This document shows positions 43,920-51,191 of a stretch of DNA of 51,191 nt, one piece after another (position 1 is the first letter of the stretch; every line of letters begins with the position of its first letter). The stretch covers positions 1-51,191 of the forward strand of contig JAIKZH010000061.1 of NCBI GenBank assembly GCA_024682395.1, read 5' to 3'. The notes under the pieces are model-generated. The model was not told the origin of the DNA and did not search any database. It worked only from the letters and a program-made list of their open reading frames with translations. Source of the stretch: Bacteroidaceae bacterium. GTDB lineage: Bacteria > Bacteroidota > Bacteroidia > Bacteroidales > Bacteroidaceae. The position numbers and the translations under genes are program-made.

Positions 43920-46900
43920 ATGAAAACATCAATAGTTTTTATTCTATTATTTCATGTGTTTTTGAACGTTAACGCACAATTTATGTCTTCTCCTGCATTT
44001 CCGGGTGCAGAAGGGTTCGGACGTTATACCACAGGCGGTAGAGGTGGGGTGGTTTACCATGTTACTAACCTTAATGACTATTGCGACGATTCAAATTATG
44101 GTACAAAAATATCAGATAGCGACTCACGTGCTCAAGGTACTTTACGTTATGCGATACGACAGAGTGGTGCACGTATAATTGTGTTTGATGTAGCAGGTAC
44201 AATCGATTTGGTATGTCCATTGAAAATAAAGAATGACAATGTGTCAGTATTGGGACAGACTGCTCCTGGAGATGGTATTTGTTTGAAGAATTATACATTT
44301 AATATCTCAGCCAATAATGTTATTATACGTTTTTTGCGTTGTAGGATGGGAGATGAGAAAGCAACTGAGGATGACGCAATGAATTCATATCAGAAGACGG
44401 GCAACGAGAAAAGTAATGTGATTATTGACCATTGTTCTTTATCGTGGTCAACAGATGAATGTGGTTCATTTTATGGAAATCGTCAATTTACATTGCAATG
44501 GTGTATCTTATCAGAATCGTTAAGACATTCTGTTCACGACAAAGGAGAACACGGATATGGTGGTATTTGGGGTGGTGAAAGTGCCGCTTTTCATCATAAT
44601 CTGCTTGCACATCACGATAGTCGTAATCCTCGATTTGATCATGGTTATGTCTCAACATTATCAGGACCAGTAGATTATGTTAATAATGTGGTGTATAATT
44701 GGGGCAAGAATTCTACATATGGTGGTGAAAACAAACCGGGTTGTGAGGCGAAGAAGATAAATATGATAAACAACTATTATAAACCGGGACCATATACAAA
44801 AGATAGTGTGAAGAAAGCAAACCTATTATTGAATCCGACCACAAAATGCAGTAATTGCAATAGCAGTAATTCATCGGATGTTGTTCCTGGATTATTCTAT
44901 TTAAGTGGAAATTATGTTAATGGACAGTTGGCAGCAGTCAATACAACCAATCTTAAATTTGACAGCAACTATAATCTGGATAAGTTTAATGATAATTGTG
45001 TACTTTCAAGCCGAGCCTTGTCTTCATCTCAGGATTTTAACAAGTATAATACCATTTCTGTGCATTCTGCAGCCGACGCATATAATAAGGTCTTGCAATA
45101 TGCAGGAGCGTCGCTGAGACGTGATGTTGTAGATGCAAGTGTCTGCGACGATGTGGAAAAGGGTATTGCAAAATTTCATGGGAGTAAATATGAAACACTG
45201 GGATTGATTGATACTCAGACCGATGTGAAAGGTAATAGAACATCAGCTTGGCCAACTCTTGTGGGAACATCCATTACCGACAGCGACCGCGATGGTATGC
45301 CCGATTCGTGGGAAGAAAACAATGGCTTAAATCCCAATGATGCTTCTGATGCTAATAAATACACGATAGACAATACAAAGAAATATTATACCAATATAGA
45401 AGTTTATGCAAACAGTTTGGTCGAGGATATAGTAAAGGCTGAACGTGCTGGGGCTACAAAAACATTTGAGGAATATTATCCTCTAACAAATTCCAATGGA
45501 GACGATATTCAAGATGACGATGATATTCAAGATGACGATGATATTCAAGGAGATGGCTATGAAATTGGTGGATCGGAACTCCCAGTTACAAAAGGACTGA
45601 GTCTGCGCTTTTATTCATCCGATGAGATAAATGCAGCCACTACATCAAGAGTCTATTGTAAGAATTTCACAGTTGCAGCATCATCAGAAAAGAGTGTGTC
45701 AATTGCGGCAAGCAATAAAGTGATCGAAGGCAAGTCCTTCTCATATTGTTTGAAACTTGGTGGCTCAGGCACTACTAACGCACGATATGTCTCTTTTCCC
45801 GTGAAAGGTAATTGTACTATTAAGGTGTATGGAATAAGTGCAAATTCTGCTGCAACCCGTTCGCTGGTTATTTCATGTGGAACAAGTCAGAATGAGACAG
45901 TGTTAAAAACCGATTTCTGTGTTTCATCCTCATCACCAGTAGCAGAAACATATTCGTATAATGGTGGGGCGACAACAATATATATTTATTCACCAAATAG
46001 CGGATATAACATATATGGAATAGATGTTTGTTATTCAAATACTTATACATGGGATTTCGTTAATTGCAGACCATCAACACTTTCTGCAGCCAATTTTCAG
46101 AATGGAAATACAGGTAGTCTGGTATCAACAGCCGATAACAATGGTGCAAAAGTAAATCTTAACGTGGTACAGACTGGGAAATTTGCTTACCGAAGTGCCA
46201 GTGGCGATTGTCAGTTGAATTCAGGTACAGTATTCCGTATTCCAATACAGTCAGTTAAAGATGTGGTTTCAATAGAATTTAGTGGCAATGCCGTAAATAC
46301 TTTTGTGCATAATAACAGTATGACTGCCAACTCGTCGGTGCCTGCGTCATATTCAGATTTAGCACGCGGTTATATGGAATTTATTGTTAATGGCGGTAGT
46401 TCATACATTAAAAGCATCACACTTACCCAGTATGACTACGAGCAGATCAATCCCTCTCTTGCTATGTTTACATATAATGGAAAACGTTATGATGCCTCGG
46501 AAATCTTCTCTCAGTCGGGCGAAAAACCATTAAAAGGCTGTATATCAATAGGAATGGATGAAAATTTACCTGATAAAGCATCGGATTTCACAAGCGTAAC
46601 CACAGCATGCGGCGTGGCAAGGATAAAAGAAATAAAGAAAGTGTCCGATTTAAGAGGAGAAGTGACCATATCTGTCACAAATTATGGAGACGAGGCAACC
46701 TATGTTCTGTCTGTGATAAGAGTAGGTGAGTCAGAAAATGGTTATTATATGATACCGGCAAACGACTCACAGTATTTCCTTTTAGCCTTAGCAGCAGCAA
46801 ATGCATCAACAGAGGGACGTAAATATCTGTTTTTGCCAAATGGAACTTATGATTTAGGTACAACAGTGTTGACAGGCATCACGTCAAACGGAATATCATT

Positions 46901-48050
46901 AATAGGAGAAAGTAAAAATGGAGTAATAATCAAGAATGCGCCTCCTGCTTCTACCGAAAGTATTGACAATACAGCAACCATATGTAATTCAGCAACAGGG
47001 ACATATCTTCAGGATTTGACAATTCAAAACGCTTTGGATTATTATGCCTCAAACAATGGTCGTGCCGTAGCATTTTGGGATAAAGGAACCGAAACCATAT
47101 ATAAGAATGTGAACCTTTTATCATATCAAGACACATATTATACTAATAGAAATTCGGGTTGGTATTATTTCGAAGGCGGCTCAATTCATGGCACGGTTGA
47201 TTTTATTTGTGGTGAAGGAAACGCATATTTTCGTAATGTGAACCTGCATTGTGAACAACGTAACACATCCCAAACTGGTTCAGATTGTATAACTGCAAAT
47301 TCCTCAGTCTCAACAGATAAAGGATATGTGTTTGATGGCTGTACGATCACAACCGATAATGTGCCTGTGGTCAGTCTCGGACGTGCATGGAACAATACAC
47401 CGAAGGTGGTGTTTATGAATACGGTGGTTTCAAATCCAAGTGATTTCTCCTTCAATAAGTCGTCAGATATCAGCCGATGGACCATTTCAGGAATAAATAC
47501 AGTTCCTGCAGCCTTCTGCGAATATAATACTCGCTCACTTTCAGGTGCTGTAATCTCACCATCATCAAATATTGTGACATTTAAGTCGGACGCAAACAGT
47601 GTGGTGAAGGAAACGATAATTAATGCATCTCAAGCGTCACAGTATGATTATAATTCATTTTTTGACACATATCAATGGAATCCGTCGTTGTTAGCAAAAC
47701 AATTATCAGCACCATCATCTGTTACCCTCTCTGGCTCAACATTATCATGGAACTCAGTTCCTCAGGCATATGCTTATGCAGTAGTCAAGAACGGTCATGT
47801 AATTGCAATAACAAAGTCATTAAGTTATGAGATTGATGATGTCGATTCAGATTATGCAGTACGTGCCGCCAACGCAATGGGAGGATTTGGTGAGCAGTCC
47901 AGTCAAACAAATGTAATTAATTCACTTTCACCTATTAAAAAAGAATGTAAGGTGTCAACTACATATAATTTGAATGGGCATCCTGTTAATAAAGCATATA
48001 AAGGCATAGTTATAAAAAATGGACAAAAAGTGTTGATAATTGATAATTGA
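43920..48050 (+). CDS. Secreted pectate lyase-pectin methylesterase fusion
   Basis: 1376 residues. Signal peptide to about 19 (NVNA). Residues 24-515 form a PL1-type right-handed beta-helix with FPGAEGFGRYTTGGRGG, VIIDHCSLSWSTDE (about 167) and SRNPRFDHG (about 234), ending with a calcium-type DSDRDGMPDSWEENNG loop (about 454). An acidic repeat linker (528-545) leads to an unassigned beta-rich region (about 560-900). A CE8 methylesterase domain follows (about 945-1260), with QDT at 1070-1072, GTVDFICG (Asp1094) and GRAW (Arg1155, Trp1157). The last 80 residues hold an FN3-like segment and a short YNLNG-type C-terminal sorting-like motif. It should de-esterify and cleave pectin. The usual CE8 Gln is Arg1048. 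Confidence 0.88.
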   Translation: MKTSIVFILLFHVFLNVNAQFMSSPAFPGAEGFGRYTTGGRGGVVYHVTNLNDYCDDSNYGTKISDSDSRAQGTLRYAIRQSGARIIVFDVAGTIDLVCPLKIKNDNVSVLGQTAPGDGICLKNYTFNISANNVIIRFLRCRMGDEKATEDDAMNSYQKTGNEKSNVIIDHCSLSWSTDECGSFYGNRQFTLQWCILSESLRHSVHDKGEHGYGGIWGGESAAFHHNLLAHHDSRNPRFDHGYVSTLSGPVDYVNNVVYNWGKNSTYGGENKPGCEAKKINMINNYYKPGPYTKDSVKKANLLLNPTTKCSNCNSSNSSDVVPGLFYLSGNYVNGQLAAVNTTNLKFDSNYNLDKFNDNCVLSSRALSSSQDFNKYNTISVHSAADAYNKVLQYAGASLRRDVVDASVCDDVEKGIAKFHGSKYETLGLIDTQTDVKGNRTSAWPTLVGTSITDSDRDGMPDSWEENNGLNPNDASDANKYTIDNTKKYYTNIEVYANSLVEDIVKAERAGATKTFEEYYPLTNSNGDDIQDDDDIQDDDDIQGDGYEIGGSELPVTKGLSLRFYSSDEINAATTSRVYCKNFTVAASSEKSVSIAASNKVIEGKSFSYCLKLGGSGTTNARYVSFPVKGNCTIKVYGISANSAATRSLVISCGTSQNETVLKTDFCVSSSSPVAETYSYNGGATTIYIYSPNSGYNIYGIDVCYSNTYTWDFVNCRPSTLSAANFQNGNTGSLVSTADNNGAKVNLNVVQTGKFAYRSASGDCQLNSGTVFRIPIQSVKDVVSIEFSGNAVNTFVHNNSMTANSSVPASYSDLARGYMEFIVNGGSSYIKSITLTQYDYEQINPSLAMFTYNGKRYDASEIFSQSGEKPLKGCISIGMDENLPDKASDFTSVTTACGVARIKEIKKVSDLRGEVTISVTNYGDEATYVLSVIRVGESENGYYMIPANDSQYFLLALAAANASTEGRKYLFLPNGTYDLGTTVLTGITSNGISLIGESKNGVIIKNAPPASTESIDNTATICNSATGTYLQDLTIQNALDYYASNNGRAVAFWDKGTETIYKNVNLLSYQDTYYTNRNSGWYYFEGGSIHGTVDFICGEGNAYFRNVNLHCEQRNTSQTGSDCITANSSVSTDKGYVFDGCTITTDNVPVVSLGRAWNNTPKVVFMNTVVSNPSDFSFNKSSDISRWTISGINTVPAAFCEYNTRSLSGAVISPSSNIVTFKSDANSVVKETIINASQASQYDYNSFFDTYQWNPSLLAKQLSAPSSVTLSGSTLSWNSVPQAYAYAVVKNGHVIAITKSLSYEIDDVDSDYAVRAANAMGGFGEQSSQTNVINSLSPIKKECKVSTTYNLNGHPVNKAYKGIVIKNGQKVLIIDN
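45501..45551 (+). repeat. 18-bp in-frame repeat in the pectinase linker
   Basis: Units at 45501-45515 (shortened by one codon), 45516-45533 and 45534-45551 encode DDIQD/DDDIQ-type hexapeptides joining the lyase to the rest of the protein. The near-identical DNA indicates recent expansion, and copy number may vary between strains. Confidence 0.8.
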
Positions 48051-48065
48051 AAATTGATAATTATT
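48033..48065 (+). repeat. TTGATAATTGATAATT-type short repeat at the end of the pectinase gene
   Basis: Imperfect TTGATAA/TTGAAAA units in tandem cover the last codons and the TGA stop of the pectinase gene and run 15 bases beyond it. The encoded ending LIIDN replaces the lysine-type ending usual for this C-terminal motif. Confidence 0.6.
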
Positions 48066-48082
48066 GCGTGGCACCTGAGGAT

Positions 48083-48460
48083 ATATTGCCTTGCAATATT
48101 GGTTATTTTTATAACTTCGTTAGAAATCTTGGACTCTTCGAGTCAGAAATCTGATTTGAGGAAATCTTGAGTTCTTCGAACTAGAAATGAAAGCATCAAC
48201 GATGCTTTTAAGATTACGTACATATTATCGTACCACCATCACTCAATTATGAATTATTACAAGTTACTTGTAACTTGCCTATTTTTGGCTCGTAGAGCCC
48301 AAGATTTCCTCCATAAAGATTTCTAGCTCGTTAGAGCTTAAGATTTGCATAATCTAATCCTCACCTCAACATAGATTGTAAGTAAACTTACATCTCTGTA
48401 TTCGGTTCGTCAGGATTTCTAACGAAGTTATAAGGCTATTTCAACATATCTTGATATGTT
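48083..48460. repeat. Array of short covarying hairpins bounded by an 18-bp inverted repeat
   Basis: At least ten perfect hairpins with 4-8 bp stems and mostly 2-5 base loops lie in 378 bases. Examples are 48083-48099, 48132-48144 (GACTC-TTC-GAGTC), 48170-48182 (AGTTC-TTC-GAACT), 48190-48208, 48260-48277, 48287-48299 (GGCTC-GTA-GAGCC), 48325-48338 (AGCTC-GTTA-GAGCT), 48341-48355, 48377-48392 and 48443-48460. The outer arms 48111-48128 and 48414-48431 are perfectly complementary over 18 bp (ATAACTTCGTTAGAAATC). Units on the left share AAATCTTR before and AGAAATC after the hairpin; units on the right carry the same motif reversed, so the whole is a large dyad. No coding potential was found. It may be a MITE/REP-like element or a structured RNA. 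Confidence 0.75.
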
Positions 48461-48903
48461 AGAATAATATAATATACATTGTGTAATTTTTAACTTAAAA
48501 TGAGTCAAAATCAAGGTTTTTTAATAAAAATGTTAATTTTTTTGCATTTTTTTGCGAAAATATTTGGAAGTCTGTTTTTTTTTTTTGTTTTGCACTGGAT
48601 TTGTGTTTTGACACAATCAAACAAGTCTTTATGGTTTTGAATCAATGTTTTCTTTACCATAAGTCTTACCCAAAAGCTTAATCATGTCCCTGCGTTATAG
48701 CATGAACCATGAGAAAAGTTAAACACCGACTATAAAGTCAAACCCACGGCAAACTTCTATATGAAAAATGCCAATCAAATCAGAAAAAACTAAAAAACAT
48801 ATTTTCGGAAATATGCCATTCTCAATGCATGGGGAATGGAGAATGACCACGATGGTCATAAATAATAATTATTTATAAACAAAATTAAAGTAATAAAAGT
48901 AAT
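48461..48903. other. Non-coding region before the NVEALA-type gene
   Basis: No supported gene was found in these 443 bases. A run of 12 T lies at 48575-48586. Hairpins occur at about 48805-48822 (CATATTT-TCGG-AAATATG) and 48845-48859 (TGACCA-CGA-TGGTCA), and an imperfect pair ACCATAA/TTATGGT spans roughly 48630-48668. No good TAnnTTTG box was seen close to the gene. A 46-codon frame on the minus strand (48719-48859) is judged fortuitous. Confidence 0.5.
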
Positions 48904-49380
48904 ATGAAAAATTATATTAAGATTCCTGTATGTGCAATAGCATTTGTGGTAGCAGGTTATGCGGGTGTTAAAACATATCAGTCTTATGGAGTAAACGAAA
49001 GTACATTAATATCTGCCAATGTAGAAGCATTAAGTCAAGATGGAGGTGATGGCGCTCAGGTGGGAGCCGTGAGCTTGATTCCGCAAGCTTTAAAATTTCT
49101 CGTAGAGAAATTTGGTCCTAGGGCTTACTCTGTTATAAAGGAACTTATTAAATACTATACATATGAAGAGATAATAGAAAAGGTTGAGGAAATGTTTTCA
49201 GAATCTACATATAATGGTTGGACTGATACAGGTCAAACGCAACCTGTGTCGAAAACAACTATAGATCCTAAAACAGGTAAAACTACGATAGAAAGATATT
49301 ATAAACACTTATATATGTGTGAAGAAATCAAAGGTGATAAAGATGATGTTTGTAAGTTAGGAGAAACTAAATGGGTGTAA
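48904..49380 (+). CDS. NVEALA-family peptide, enlarged form
   Basis: 158 residues. The N-terminus has a short basic start, a hydrophobic segment (about 8-23, IPVCAIAFVVAGYAGV), TYQSYG, then LISANVEALS with the NVEAL motif at 39-43. This is the leader layout of the Bacteroidetes NVEALA family of small exported peptides. A Gly-rich joint (QDGGDG, 45-50) follows, then a helical stretch (about 57-100), and a tail with GWTDTGQTQ, a lysine/threonine hairpin-like segment and two cysteines (Cys139, Cys150). As I recall, family members are usually well under 100 residues, so the helical insert is unusual. Function of the family is unknown. Genes for a propeller lipoprotein and a CxxC lipoprotein follow. 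Confidence 0.78.
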   Translation: MKNYIKIPVCAIAFVVAGYAGVKTYQSYGVNESTLISANVEALSQDGGDGAQVGAVSLIPQALKFLVEKFGPRAYSVIKELIKYYTYEEIIEKVEEMFSESTYNGWTDTGQTQPVSKTTIDPKTGKTTIERYYKHLYMCEEIKGDKDDVCKLGETKWV

Positions 49381-49405
49381 TAATCCATATAAATAATTAA
49401 AAAAG

Positions 49406-49453
49406 GCAGACACAGAGTTTTGTCATTTGCTATTTGATAACTTCTGTGTTTGT
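49406..49453 (+). terminator. Attenuator-like hairpin between the NVEALA-type and propeller genes
   Basis: Bases 49406-49419 pair with 49439-49453 (core CACAGA with TCTGTG, extended by GTT/AAC across a one-base bulge and by C-A-G-A to T-T-T-G with one G-U). The loop is about 19 bases and a pyrimidine-rich TCTTCTTATT follows. It could partly terminate transcription so that the peptide is made in excess of the lipoproteins. Confidence 0.45.
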
Positions 49454-49492
49454 CTTCTTATTAATAAAATAAAACGTTTAAATAGGACAATC

Positions 49493-50662
49493 ATGAAATA
49501 TACAATATTAAGTATAATGTTATGTACGATATGTTTATTTATATCATGTGCAGAGGAAAAAGACAATGCTTTTGGTGATTATAAATCAGTGAATATAAAA
49601 ATAGATCCGGAAAATATTACTGAACCACTGGAATTTAATCAGTGTACGATAGATTCAGTTTGTCCTATATCCTTACCTGACAGTACAACTAATTTCTTGC
49701 CAACTAAATTAATGTTGAAGAATAATAAGATTTATCTATTAGATTCGGACATAACAAAGACTATTTTGGTTTTTAACCTAAATGGTACTTATTTATATAA
49801 ATTAGGTGAGCGAGGCCGTGCAAATGACGAATATATTGGTGGTCCAACAGATTTCTTTGTTGATGATTATGGAATAGTTTATGTTTTTGATGCGAGGGCT
49901 CAACAAATAAAGATATTTAAGGAAAATGGACATTTCAATGGAAATCTTGGAGTTGGTGATTATTTCATTTATTCCTTTGGATTACTTAATAATAAAAGGT
50001 TGCTATATTCAATTGCAAGTACCAATGAAAATGAAGAAGATAAGTCTGCTTTAATCAGTTGTGATTTAATTAGTAGTGATCCAATGAAATTATTGGATTT
50101 TAAAGAGAATTATACTTTTTGGCCTTCAAGATTTACATTCTTTTCGAACGAAAACAGATTGTCGCATATTCCGCTTTTGTCTGATTCTGTCATAGTTTTC
50201 AAGGGTGATTCATTGGAGAAAATCGTTCATTTCGATTTTGATGGAAAGTTTATGAGGACGGAAAAACCTGAACTTGTTACACATAGTGGAAGTTTAAAAG
50301 ACATAATTGACTATAATGGTGTGCAAGATTTAAGGAAATATCAAGAAACAGAGTCTCTTGTGCTTCTTGAATATAGTTATAAAAATCTTGCAATGATTTG
50401 GCTCTATAATAAACGTACAAAACAGACTTGGAATCTTAACAATTTATTTGAAGAAGGGACTCTAATTCCAACATTGACATATTTAAGAGATAACCAGATA
50501 ATAGCTTTAATAGAACAGGAAGATGTGGATTTATATCAAGACTTGTTAAAAAATCCGACAGAAGAATATAAAAAGACATTAGCTAAGGCACCATCCCAAG
50601 TAAGAGATGTGCTTGAGGGTAGAATAAAGACTCCTGCTCTCTTTTACATAACAGTAAAATAG
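49493..50662 (+). CDS. Six-bladed beta-propeller lipoprotein
   Basis: 389 residues from the ATG at 49493; the longer frame from a TTG at 49427 runs through the hairpin and lacks a signal. The lipoprotein signal ends in LFISC (Cys19). The body shows repeated blade motifs: NKIYLLDSDITKTILVFNLNGTYLYKLG-type strands, GERGRANDEYIGGPTDF and DYGIVYVFDARAQQIKIFKENG. The G-x-x-G-R-x-x-x-E-Y element is typical of the Bacteroidetes 6-bladed propeller (BF3164/TolB-like) family. It is probably surface- or periplasm-exposed and binding rather than catalytic. Genes of this family are repeatedly found with NVEALA peptides; here the two are 112 bases apart. The next lipoprotein gene starts 4 bases downstream. 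Confidence 0.8.
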   Translation: MKYTILSIMLCTICLFISCAEEKDNAFGDYKSVNIKIDPENITEPLEFNQCTIDSVCPISLPDSTTNFLPTKLMLKNNKIYLLDSDITKTILVFNLNGTYLYKLGERGRANDEYIGGPTDFFVDDYGIVYVFDARAQQIKIFKENGHFNGNLGVGDYFIYSFGLLNNKRLLYSIASTNENEEDKSALISCDLISSDPMKLLDFKENYTFWPSRFTFFSNENRLSHIPLLSDSVIVFKGDSLEKIVHFDFDGKFMRTEKPELVTHSGSLKDIIDYNGVQDLRKYQETESLVLLEYSYKNLAMIWLYNKRTKQTWNLNNLFEEGTLIPTLTYLRDNQIIALIEQEDVDLYQDLLKNPTEEYKKTLAKAPSQVRDVLEGRIKTPALFYITVK

Positions 50663-50666
50663 AATT

Positions 50667-51191
50667 ATGCGTAATAGAATAATATTTATAATATCCTTGT
50701 TGTGTACTCTGTTATTATATATAGGATGTAAATCCCCAGAAGAGAAGATAGACGAGATTATAACCCAAATGAAATCAAAACCAGTGTCGATCCCATACAG
50801 TCAGATGTCATGCTGGATAAATGATACAATTCAGAAAAGTCGTCCTTGGGAGAAAACGGCTCAACTAAAACTGGTTGTGTTTACCGATTCATCTTCATGT
50901 TCAGAATGCACATTAAAAAGAATGTATCTATGGAAAGACTTTGTAGAGTTAGAACAAAAATACGATAATCGTTTTTATCTAATGTTTATCTTTCAGACAA
51001 AGAAAGATGTCAAAGTTCCTATAATGGCAAAGTCATTTTATTTGACAGAGCTTAATCATCCGATTTATGTTGATTCAAAGGATGTGTTCAAGAAACTTAA
51101 TCCTCATCTTCCAGAAGGAGAAAAGTTTAATGTGTATCTTCTTGATGAGGATAATAACGTGATTCTTGTGGGCAGTCCTTTATTTAACACT
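50667..51191 (+). CDS. Thioredoxin-like lipoprotein (partial, cut by window end)
   Basis: The first 175 residues are visible. A signal peptide ends in a lipobox LYIGC (Cys21). A thioredoxin-like region follows: LKLVVFTDSSSCSECTLKRM places a Cys-x2-Cys pair at Cys78 and Cys81 after a hydrophobic strand, as in redox-active thioredoxin folds. FYLMFIFQTKKDV and FNVYLLDEDNNVILVGSP match the later strands, although the cis-proline motif is not obvious in what is seen. The start is 4 bases after the propeller gene stop, so the two are one transcript. It may handle the two tail cysteines of the peptide; that is inference. The true C-terminus is outside the window. Confidence 0.72.
   Translation, partial: MRNRIIFIISLLCTLLLYIGCKSPEEKIDEIITQMKSKPVSIPYSQMSCWINDTIQKSRPWEKTAQLKLVVFTDSSSCSECTLKRMYLWKDFVELEQKYDNRFYLMFIFQTKKDVKVPIMAKSFYLTELNHPIYVDSKDVFKKLNPHLPEGEKFNVYLLDEDNNVILVGSPLFNT

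Noticed and set aside
43920-48050. Polysaccharide utilisation locus
   Set aside because: The pectinase stands alone; no SusC/SusD pair, hybrid two-component sensor or other carbohydrate enzymes are in the window.
48083-48460. CRISPR array
   Set aside because: Repeats are not identical, units are inverted between halves, spacing is irregular, there are no spacers of uniform length and no cas genes.
48719-48859. 46-codon open frame on the minus strand
   Set aside because: Short, no recognisable homology by eye, begins inside a small palindrome, and overlaps hairpin-rich non-coding sequence.
49427-49492. Longer N-terminus of the propeller lipoprotein from a TTG
   Set aside because: It would hide the lipoprotein signal peptide and run through the attenuator-like hairpin.

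Overview
The window is an AT-rich stretch of a Bacteroidales chromosome, most likely Prevotellaceae or a close relative. Several things point there. There is a type III glutamine synthetase, an ExbB / small membrane protein / ExbD / ExbD operon with a TonB gene nearby, a SecA of about 1100 residues ending in a SEC-C zinc motif, and a Porin_10-type outer-membrane protein. DUF5687, DUF4105 (Lnb), DUF4468, DUF5715 and DUF2400 proteins and an NVEALA-family peptide gene are also typical. Promoters fit the Bacteroidetes primary-sigma pattern (TTTG or a one-mismatch form, about 19 bp, then TAnnTTTG). No plasmid, phage, insertion-sequence transposase or CRISPR genes were seen. All identifications come from reading the sequence and recognising families; no database search was run.

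Layout. 462-43675 is a housekeeping and cell-envelope block almost entirely on the minus strand. From right to left in the direction of transcription it holds: htpG; a membrane TPR protein, ribH and a TamB-like giant; nadE and a DUF2400 protein; a DUF4468 protein with a small membrane protein; a Porin_10 protein; ftsK, a LolA-like protein and trxB; a DUF5687/ABC exporter pair and an NlpC/P60 lipoprotein; an outer-membrane beta-barrel; a long-chain acyl-CoA ligase; a DUF5715 protein and truA; glnN, an Lnb-like acyltransferase and secA; a basic Trp-rich membrane protein coupled to an MscS-family channel; tonB; a prenyl synthase with a TatD nuclease; tRNA-Ser(GGA); and the exbB-exbD-exbD operon. 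A two-gene plus-strand island (MORN lipoprotein and zinc-ribbon membrane protein, 18303-19586) interrupts it.

43920-51191 is on the plus strand and looks accessory: a 1376-residue secreted pectate lyase-pectin methylesterase fusion, an 850-bp non-coding stretch with an unusual array of short covarying hairpins bounded by an 18-bp inverted repeat, and a three-gene cassette cut by the window edge (enlarged NVEALA-type peptide, six-bladed beta-propeller lipoprotein, thioredoxin-like CxxC lipoprotein).

How the genes work together. Most of the window serves the envelope: proton-driven outer-membrane transport (ExbB/ExbD/TonB), protein export (SecA), lipoprotein maturation and trafficking (Lnb-like, LolA-like), outer-membrane biogenesis and porins (TamB-like, Porin_10, beta-barrel), wall enzymes (NlpC/P60, DUF5715), osmotic protection (MscS) and chromosome segregation at division (FtsK).

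The most notable observations are the hairpin array at 48083-48460, the NVEALA/propeller/thioredoxin-like cassette, and a nadE whose glutaminase domain lacks its catalytic cysteine and a conserved loop while the synthetase domain looks intact.
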